From assembly GCA_023213315.1 (NCBI GenBank), contig JAKCPI010002998.1, positions 1 to 64,000 on the forward strand: a stretch of DNA of 64,000 nucleotides, in the 5' to 3' direction. This DNA comes from Euborellia annulipes. Lineage: Eukaryota; Arthropoda; Insecta; Dermaptera; Anisolabididae. A program made the position numbers and the translations under genes. Positions 56,142-64,000 of this stretch are shown here, piece by piece. Within the stretch, counting starts at the first letter, position 1, and every line of letters starts with the position of its first letter. The notes beneath the pieces are model-generated. The model did no database searches. It saw only the letters and a list, made by a program, of their open reading frames with translations, and had not been told where the DNA came from.

Positions 56142-57404
56142 TAATTAAGTTTCAAGATCTATTTAATTGAATAAGATTTAAATATTCAATGAATGAATGA
56201 ATGCCTTGAGATGATTCGTTCTTAAATTGGCGTAGTTTAATATCGAGACCCATAACATGGCATGGCTTGTTTGTCTTTCTAGTTTAATCTTAAACATATG
56301 CGATTTTGCTTATAGAAAGAAGAATTCAATCCTTAAACATCTGCAAAATGTTTAAATTCAAAGGAGGAGAAAATTAAAATTTTATGTTCAGTTTATCCTG
56401 TTTATAATGTAGAGACTTCATGAATGATCTTGAAATTAATCTTAAGAAGGTCTGTGTGTGTCCTTTAGATGCTCTTTAAAATGTGTATTCTCATTTTGTT
56501 CTCAAAATTGTTTGAAGCACACTTTGCTCTTGTACTTCATAGGAAAGATAAGAGAAATGGTTGCTATAATAACAAAATATAGTCGCAAAGACCCCTATAT
56601 TAATAATAGTCAACTATTAAAATAATTTTAGTTTATAGAGATTAAAAGTAACATTTATCTGTTATAGAACTTGGTGATGTATTTGAGGACGTGAGAGGAT
56701 TTAATAAAGTTTCATAAATTTCAATTAATTTAATAGACTTGCCAACCCGCCCGCTTTCATCTAAGAAAGCTGAAGCGCGCGCCACATGATACGGCAAATT
56801 GCTAATAGGATCTATTTGTCTAGAAATGCTGGGAATGCAGTTAAGTCAGGGAGAGAGAGAGAGAGGGGGGGGGAGAGATTAGACTTGAAACAAGAGAGTT
56901 TCTATCCCTCCTCTTGCCAGAAAACAATTATTCTCTCATTTTCTAATTAAAATCTATCAAAATGTTGTGAATTAATGGGATGCAGAGAAAATCTGGTGGA
57001 CACATAGCACAGTACACAACTTCCTTCGGTAATTTAAAGTTGTCTTCCGTGCTTGTCACACCAGATTTTTGGAACGAAGTTCTTTAACGCGGATTACGCA
57101 GAGTGAATTGGGAGAAAATGTAACGGAGCAAAAACGCGTTCCTAACAAAAATGCGTTCCCAAGGCCCAAGCGACGGCGGAGGAAGGCGAGATTAGCCGGT
57201 CTTGGCGAGGCCACGCCCACCTTCTCTTTATTCCCTTCTATCTAGCGTAGGCGGGAAAATGCTAGCCGAGCGGGTGCAGTTCCCTAGCTAGACCGACGAA
57301 GGCGGGCTTTCCGTCTATTTATCCATATTAAATTATATACTGAGTTGAAGAAAAGGCGTGAGGAACTTCGTTTCTGTCGGGGGTCCTACGACCCCACACG
57401 TTTG
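56142..57404. other. Spacer with two HPE pieces and a GC-rich block
   Basis: 56465-56590: HPE mid-body (plus). 56988-57070: end hairpin (minus). 57110-57320 is GC-rich (AAACGCGTTCC, GGCGGAGGAAGGCG, CTAGCCGAGCGGG) with no ORF or recognised repeat. The rest is AT-rich. Confidence 0.45.
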
Positions 57405-57515
57405 CTTTTTTTGTTTCGATATATATTTAGTTCCCGCCAATATATTAGAATTCATGAAATAAAATTTATAAACATTGGAAAAGATTTATATTTTGTTACC
57501 AATTGCTCTCTTACT
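57405..57515 (-). repeat. HPE fragment
   Basis: CGATATATATTTAGTTCCCG through AAAATTTATAAACATTGG to TTTGTTACC, the region beside the end hairpin. Confidence 0.65.
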
Positions 57516-57819
57516 ATCTCTAATCTAGAGCAAGACAATTATGAATAATTTAAAATAGGCAACCAGATCAACAGGCAAGCATCTTTGGTAGCGTTCTCAG
57601 GAGAACACAAAGCACAACTTCTCATATGAATAGTTTTATTTATTTTTTTTTTTTAAAGTAAATGGTAAAAATAAAGAAAAATAATATTTTCTTTACAAAT
57701 TAGAAAATATCTATTTCGTGTTGTCAGACTTAAATCAAATAGATATAGATATCAGTTGGTGGTGCCTGAATTACATAGGCCTATATGGTCATTAATACCT
57801 TTCAAGTCGAGGCTATATA
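57516..57819. other. AT-rich spacer
   Basis: No gene or repeat recognised. Confidence 0.4.
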
Positions 57820-58084
57820 CTGTAGCCCAGTGGTTTCCAAACTTTATGTTACCACGCCTCCCTTAAAAATGATTAATCTTATGAGGCCTCCCCCCCCCCA
57901 ACATTTTATAAAATAATACAAAAACAAAAAATTTTAATGCTAAAAAATATAAATTTGTATAAAAATATTTTTTTATTTATTCTTATTTATATTAAAACTA
58001 GCAATCATTTGGAAAATTAGTCCTGGGCAATATTCGCGCCTCCCCTTAGTAGTCGGTAAGTTTGGAAAAGGTGTAAGGGTATTT

Positions 58085-58318
58085 TATGGCTGGTGGAATT
58101 TGTATCAGGAATGAAATGTAGAAGAAAACGCAACCAGAATGTTTTCTTTAAAAATATATTTTAACAGCTTACGTTTCGGCCTTGGTAAAAGTCATCCTCG
58201 GATGACCACTAACAGCAGCTCCAGGGATGGCTTTGACCAAAGTCGAAACGTCAGCTGTTAAAATATATTTTTAAAGAAAAAATTCTGGCTTCGTTTTTTC
58301 TAACTTTCATTCCTGAAG
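58085..58318. repeat. CGAAAC foldback inside composite 2
   Basis: Arms CAGGAATGAAATGTAGAAGA and complement. The right-arm hairpin has CAGGGA, T, stem GGCTTT/AAAGTC, GAAACGTCAGCTG; the left arm has CGAGGA, T, stem and GAAACGTAAGCTG on the minus strand. Followed by AAATATATTTTTAAAG and TCTGGCT. Confidence 0.75.
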
Positions 58319-58333
58319 AAAAATATTTTTTTC

Positions 58334-58560
58334 AAATCTTATTTTCACGCCCTAGGGGGAGTGCCTAACTTAAATATAAAATTTCAACCTCCTACCTCAA
58401 TTTTTTCATGCTTTAAATTGAACCAAAACAGACACACAGACAGAACATGTCGCGAAAATTATTTTTTTGGATTCAAAACGTGTATATCCATCAAAGTCTC
58501 GACATCAAATACTTTCTATCTATATGTATATTAACATATACATATAGGTAAGAGAAAGTA
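58334..58560 (-). repeat. HPE, TATATA-hairpin side
   Basis: Reversed copy, from TATTTTCACGCCCTAGG to CATATAGGTAAGAGAAAGT, with a deletion between GGATTC and AAAACGTG. Confidence 0.8.
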
Positions 58561-59196
58561 AAAATTCAAATCCGAATTGAGATTAGTTAAAAAAAGATGC
58601 GATAACTCACCCCCAGTAAAATTTTAAATGGACTAATTATATCTTTTCTACCTAAAGAAAAAAATGCATACAAAATTCTGCAAGGGATTCGATGGGTTCC
58701 TAAGTCCCGGTTATTATTATCTGTTTATGAGAGTTTCGAAATCTTCAAAAATTAATTCCGCCCCAGTAATAAGAAATTTTAGAAAGACATTAAAATGTTT
58801 CTATCCTAATATACTATTTAATAAATAGTTAATATAAATTTTAACTCAAACAGAATGCACTTATTTTTTAGTAAAAGTATTAAAAAATATTAATATCTTT
58901 GGGTATTATAGGGGATGGGGCATTAACCCCTGGTTAATTCCTTCATGCCTACCCTCCCTCCCCCTCCTTTAAGGAAATGCGACCCTTCACTGCGAAATTA
59001 CTCTCAAAATAATTTGAATACATTTATAAATAATTATTTTAATTTTTAATTTATTTTGAAATTATTTTTATTTAATTTTCAACCCTTAATCCACCCCTTT
59101 GTAAAAGTAGGCTATATTAAGAAAATAACAAAAATATAGGCCAAATAGAAAGAATATAATGGTAAATAATGGTGACTTAAGAAAAGATAAAAAAAT

Positions 59197-59568
<372 letters not shown>

Positions 59569-59768
59569 AAAAGATAAACAATAAAAAACTAATTTTTTTT
59601 TCAATGACACCTACACTCCCCTCCCCCTTTCAACGCTTATATTCTCCCTCTACCCTTAGTGAAATACAAAATATTTAATTTCATTTTCAAAAGAATCGTT
59701 TTTCGCAGTCAAATTATTTGTTTCTATCATTTTTTTTTTTTTTCAACGATAAAATGCATAATAATTAC

Positions 59769-59910
59769 CTTTAATAAGACTCTCAAGAGGGTGTGCTGGC
59801 TGACGGTGAGGTCAGGGTGGGTTGCACTATATTAATTATTCACTTTGATTCACTTTAAACACAAAAAAGAGAGAAGCGCCTGCCTGCTCGGCCACGCGCT
59901 CGACTCGACT
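59769..59910 (-). promoter_or_regulatory. First-exon-like passenger in composite 2
   Basis: Homologous to 24493-24638: initiator TTCAGTC (A at 59910) and donor TATTAAAG/GTAATT kept. The TATA stretch is replaced by CCAAAAC, and the middle has small differences (GGCCGAGCAGGCAGGCG). Confidence 0.4.
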
Positions 59911-60719
59911 GAACGAGAGATTCGTCTCTCTCTTTGTTTTGGAATAAAACAGATGGAAATAGCAATTCCCTTTTTATTAAAAGTAAAAAAATACCTTTTG
60001 CTCTAATCTAACTATTTTTAGAGCTGGAAAAAAATGTCAACAAGTGATTTGGAATATTCCAAGGCCTTTCTTAAATAATCAACCCTTCATCCCCCCCCCT
60101 AATCAAAATAATAATCAACGCTATTTTTTGAATGTTTTCTATTTATTTGGCTTCGATTTAGCTAAAATAAATTTAAAAAACATTTTTTTTTTCAATTTTT
60201 TAACACCTACTACACTCTTAATAAATAAAATAATTAGCAATGCTATCGCTTTCGGCGAGCTTCGCGTCTAGTCAGAAAAAAATTAAAACCCTGAAAAACT
60301 TCCCTGGATCCGCCTTTGGGTTTTACACATAGTATAATTTTTTAGAATGAGTTTTACTTTAGGCCAAGGTTTTCAAACTTTAACCTCCCTTAAAAATAAT
60401 TAATCGTATGACGCTCCCCCCCCCCCCCCCACACACATTTAATAAAATAATACAAAAACAAAAATTTTTTTAATACTAAAAAATAAAAAAAATATTTTTA
60501 TAGAAATTTATTCATATTCATATTAGTTAAGGAAAAACCCGGTTCCAGAATCTTCTAAATTTTATTATTTTACTTATAAAACTAGCAATCATTTGGAAAA
60601 TTGATCTTGGTGGCCAATATTCGCGCCTCCCCTTAGACTAGTCCGCGCCTCCCTAGGGAGGCGCGCCTCACAGTTTGGAAAACGCTGCTGTAGCCCAAGA
60701 TATCTGGTGTCTATTTAAT

Positions 60720-60754
<35 letters not shown>

Positions 60755-60900
60755 GAAGCTCGTGAAGCTTTTCTAGATTAAGGGGGTTCAGGAGCGACGT
60801 CTAAACGTACTTTAAAAAGAAGTAGACTATTATAAGGAATTTTTCAATGAGGTTTTACAGATTTTTTTGTGTCGCCCGAAGGCGGGCGGAGCGGCTCTTG

Positions 60901-61280
60901 AATATACATATGAAAGAGCATCTAAAAAATAATTGATTTTTGAATTTTAATCAAAATCATTGGAGCAAATTTTAAGAAAATCGAAAAAAACTGAAAAAGT
61001 ACATCATTAAAGTACTAGTACTTTTTGGTTGATTTTGGTCATAAGCTTAGTAGGGTCACGTCCCATGGGGTACCTAACATAAATATAAAATTTCAATTTT
61101 CTAGCTCTTTTCGTTCTTGAGATATTTTGTTCACAGACACAGACACACACACACAGAGAATGTTGCGAAAACCACACCTCAAAACGGGTATATCCAGCAA
61201 AATTTCGATATCTAATTTTTGACATGAATCCAATACTTTCTCTCTATATATACATACTATATATAGAAATAAGAGAAAGT
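60901..61280 (-). repeat. HPE, 5' two-thirds
   Basis: Reversed, from ATGAAAGAGCATCTAAAAAA to AAATAAGAGAAAGTAAA; the end hairpin is absent. Confidence 0.8.
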
Positions 61281-62663
61281 AAAGTGGCCGAAACATTGTA
61301 ATTTTTGTAGTTCATTTGTATTATTAATTACTAACTATATAATAAACCATCATTTAAATCATACGTGTATATTAGTTAAAATAAATTTATTTTTTATCTC
61401 TGAAACGAATCAATGACGTCTATGGTTGATGAGTGAAGATAAAGCGGAATCAAAATTTTTGAGTTTGAAAGTCAAGTGTCGAAATCCGTTGGGTTTTTAA
61501 ATAAATAAATAGGAGCGTGGGCTCGAATTACCAGCAGCCAGGTGAGTGGTTACAAATTACATAAGTGAAAAGAAAAAAGAGTATGAAACTGAAACAGGCT
61601 TCGGCCAATTATTATCATAAATTTAGATAAGAATATGTGAACGTCATTCAAAAAATAAACTCTTAATTTAATCTGTATACAATATATAGAGATAAGTATC
61701 TCTTTCATATGGGATAAAACAAAATCAATTAATGTCAAAAAAAAAAAAGGGGACGGAAGGACGTGTAACTAATCATTCTTATCTACTCTATATTGCACGA
61801 CTCAACAATAAATAAAAACAGGAAGGTGAAGAAGACAGACTTAATTCGCCCGACAATTATGTAAACGTTTCGAGGACTATACACCACCCATCCTCAGGAC
61901 ATTTAAATACAACAACATAATAAATAGAAATCAACGCGAACATTAAACTTTGTAGAATAATTGTATTTACGAAAATGCGAAAATTAAAATTAAATAATAT
62001 TATTAATTAAATAATTTTGCATGGAACGCATGAACTCCGAAACTATTTGACGGATTTTTGAGGGTACCCACATAATCTTGTTGAAATTCCTCTCTGAATA
62101 TGCCACCATATTTTACATAGATTTTTTTTCCCCTAAATTTTCATTTTCAGAGGGAACAATAATAACAAAATAGAGAATTTTTTATAATTGAAAGTTGAAG
62201 TCCTTGACATTCATCCATGTTATGGTTGTTGTGGTAACCATCATTCTTCCTTCCCTGCTTAAATTAAACATGATTAATGGCCCTTTTTTAATAATCCCCT
62301 TTTTGCATTAACAGTTATAATCCTGACTCTCTTTAATCTCCATTTAGAATAATCACGTCTGCAGATACCATAATAATAATAATAATAAATAAATTTAATG
62401 TTTTATCCGAAGAAACTTTGCAAGCAGGAGATTAAATAAAAAATATTTTTATTTAATTTTTTACTCGCCCACGTTTCGGTCGCCAATCACGACCTTCATC
62501 AGGAGAAATGTTGTTAACTATACATGATCTTTGGTCTTTTAATGTCTGTTACAGCCATATACAATACTTCTCGCTGCGAAGTTCCTTCGGATCCTAATTA
62601 ATAATAAATAAATTCAGTAAAAACATCACAATGAAATTTAAAATTTGGTATTGCTTTCATAAG
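61281..62663. other. AT-rich spacer with two CGAAAC hairpin units
   Basis: 61795-61915: minus-strand CTGAGGA, T, weak stem, GAAACGTTTAC. 62420-62515: minus-strand CTGATGA, A, perfect stem GGTCG/CGACC with 7-nt loop, GAAACGTGGGC, with AATAAAAATATTTTTTATTT beside it. GCAGCCAGGTGAGTGG at 61536 may be a distant outer arm. Nothing else recognised. Confidence 0.55.
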
Positions 62664-63024
62664 ACGCGAAAATAAGCTTTTAAATAAAATTGTTCCTACT
62701 ATGCCTACTTTTCTAGGGTACTTTTTCTATTTTCTCTAACGATTTTGATTAAATTTTAAAAATCATTCATTTTTTAGAATGTCTTTGAAATGTATTGTAA
62801 TATCCAAAATTGTTTGAAGCACACTTTACTCTTGTTCTTAATAAGAGCAATAATTGCCAGGGTTACAAAATATTAATATTTTTATATATTTATAAATTTT
62901 ACATCTTGAATCCAGCACGGAAACAACTAAATAACCAATAAATCTGGTGCGACAAGCACAGAACACAACTCTCAATTAGCGAAGCCAAGATAAAGTTGTG
63001 TGCTGTGTCACATCAGATTTTTTT
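62664..63024 (+). repeat. HPE, 3' half, decayed
   Basis: CGCGAAAATAAGCTTTTAAA to the end hairpin CTGGTGCGACAAGCACAGAA ... CACATCAGATT. Many substitutions: an older copy. Confidence 0.75.
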
Positions 63025-63887
63025 AATAGTGCATTAATTCCCAAATTATTTTTTAAGGATATTTGAAAATATTTTATGTTAATCCAGATATTATATAAAA
63101 AAAAAAAAAATAATAATAAATTTCTTGAAAAACAATAGCGATATAAAAATGAAAGAGATTGCTACTCAACATAATATATGATGGTAAAAAAGTTAATATC
63201 CAATTCAACTTTTATATAAAGATAAAAAAAAAAAAAAACCGAGATTGAAACAAATCAATTTTATGAGAAAGCAACCAAAATAAAGAAAATTAATCTTAAA
63301 AGTTGCGCAGAGAGACAGAGAGAGAACTTTTTTTTTTATTTATTCTTAAAAGATAGAACATTCTTAATGCGGGCAATATCCAAGATTAAGATAAGCCCAA
63401 TAGGATCAATAGAATTCGTTTTTTGTGTTTTAGCGTCATTGCTTGCATCATCAGCATCAATTGATCCTTTTCAAAAGGAATATTCTAATTAATTTGAAAA
63501 TGAATGAGGAGAGAAGAGTAGAAATTCAAATTTTGTTGATTTAATGAAAACATTTTCAAAGACAGAGAGAGAGAGATTAAACATAGCCAAAAGGCATTTA
63601 ATTATTATTTCATATCGAGAATATTTGATAATGATGGTGACGTCAAGGGATGAAATTTATTTAAAGGGAAGTAGGATCTAAAGCAGTTCGTATGTAATTT
63701 GGTCTCGATAAAAAAATAAAACTTCATCTATGGGTGGGAGTTTAGCAAGAGATTAAAAATAAATAATAAGCATTGAATTTGAAAAAACTCTTCGACATAT
63801 AAAATTTGGTCCAGGTTTGAATCAAACGTCTTAATTATTACTACTAAGTTGCATATGATCCAGGGTAAGCTGGGTAAATGGTTTTTT
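63025..63887. other. AT-rich spacer
   Basis: A and T runs and GA tracts; no gene or repeat recognised. Confidence 0.4.
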
Positions 63888-64000
63888 ACTTTCTCTTACC
63901 TATGTATATATGTAATATATATATAGAGAGAAAGTATTGGATTCATGTCAAAAATTCGATGTCGAGATTTTGATGGATCTTCACGTTTTGAGGTCCCCTG
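63888..64000 (+). repeat. HPE, start of a copy cut by the right edge
   Basis: An intact TATATA hairpin and body to GAGGTCCCCTG, almost identical to 15811-15923. Confidence 0.85.

Overview
The window reads as animal, most likely arthropod, nuclear DNA: AT-rich, no operons, spliceosomal signals, and a dense mix of BEL/Pao, LINE, SINE, hAT, Tc1/mariner (maT) and Helitron-like sequence. The one host-gene piece I can support is a 92-bp exon of a non-visual (beta-arrestin/kurtz-type) arrestin on the minus strand (5913-6004), with both splice sites. Nearly everything else looks like intron or flank packed with mobile elements. The species cannot be named from this.

Layout. 1-2822: broken BEL/Pao gag and broken RNase H-bearing LINE, both minus. 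2823-9221: arrestin exon, a large palindrome, a foldback and the first full copy of an abundant element I call HPE (about 700 bp, no ORF, a hairpin at each end). 9222-12240: an HPE copy split by a long LINE copy and by a SINE with a 14-bp duplication. 12241-22054: more HPE copies, SINEs, MITEs and two foldbacks. 22055-26115: an HPE copy split by a 3.4-kb palindromic hAT element, itself split by a 1.9-kb hAT-type composite (passenger: a promoter/first-exon-like segment and a SINE) and by a small MITE. 26116-49241: foldbacks, Helitron-like pieces, a second copy of the same LINE, several hAT MITEs with perfect 8-bp duplications, three mariner relics and two promoter-like stretches. 49242-53720: a maT transposon inside a foldback, a PIF/Harbinger-like MITE and a TA-flanked foldback. 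53721-64000: another MITE, a second hAT composite (57828-60687, perfect 8-bp duplication), a (GT)n of about 147 bp grown inside a SINE, and further HPE copies, the last running off the right edge.

Three signals go beyond an ordinary repeat list. (1) HPE, at least 20 copies or pieces, each intact copy bounded by two different hairpins. (2) A family of foldbacks ('CGAAAC foldbacks') that carry one small RNA-like hairpin, CTGARGA-N-stem-loop-stem-GAAACGT, whose stem changes sequence but keeps pairing from copy to copy; this resembles the hammerhead-ribozyme core known from Penelope-like retroelements. (3) The two hAT composites, which share a passenger that looks like a core promoter, a 5' exon and a splice donor. 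No ORF here is a credible intact host protein; long ORFs are transposon relics or chance.
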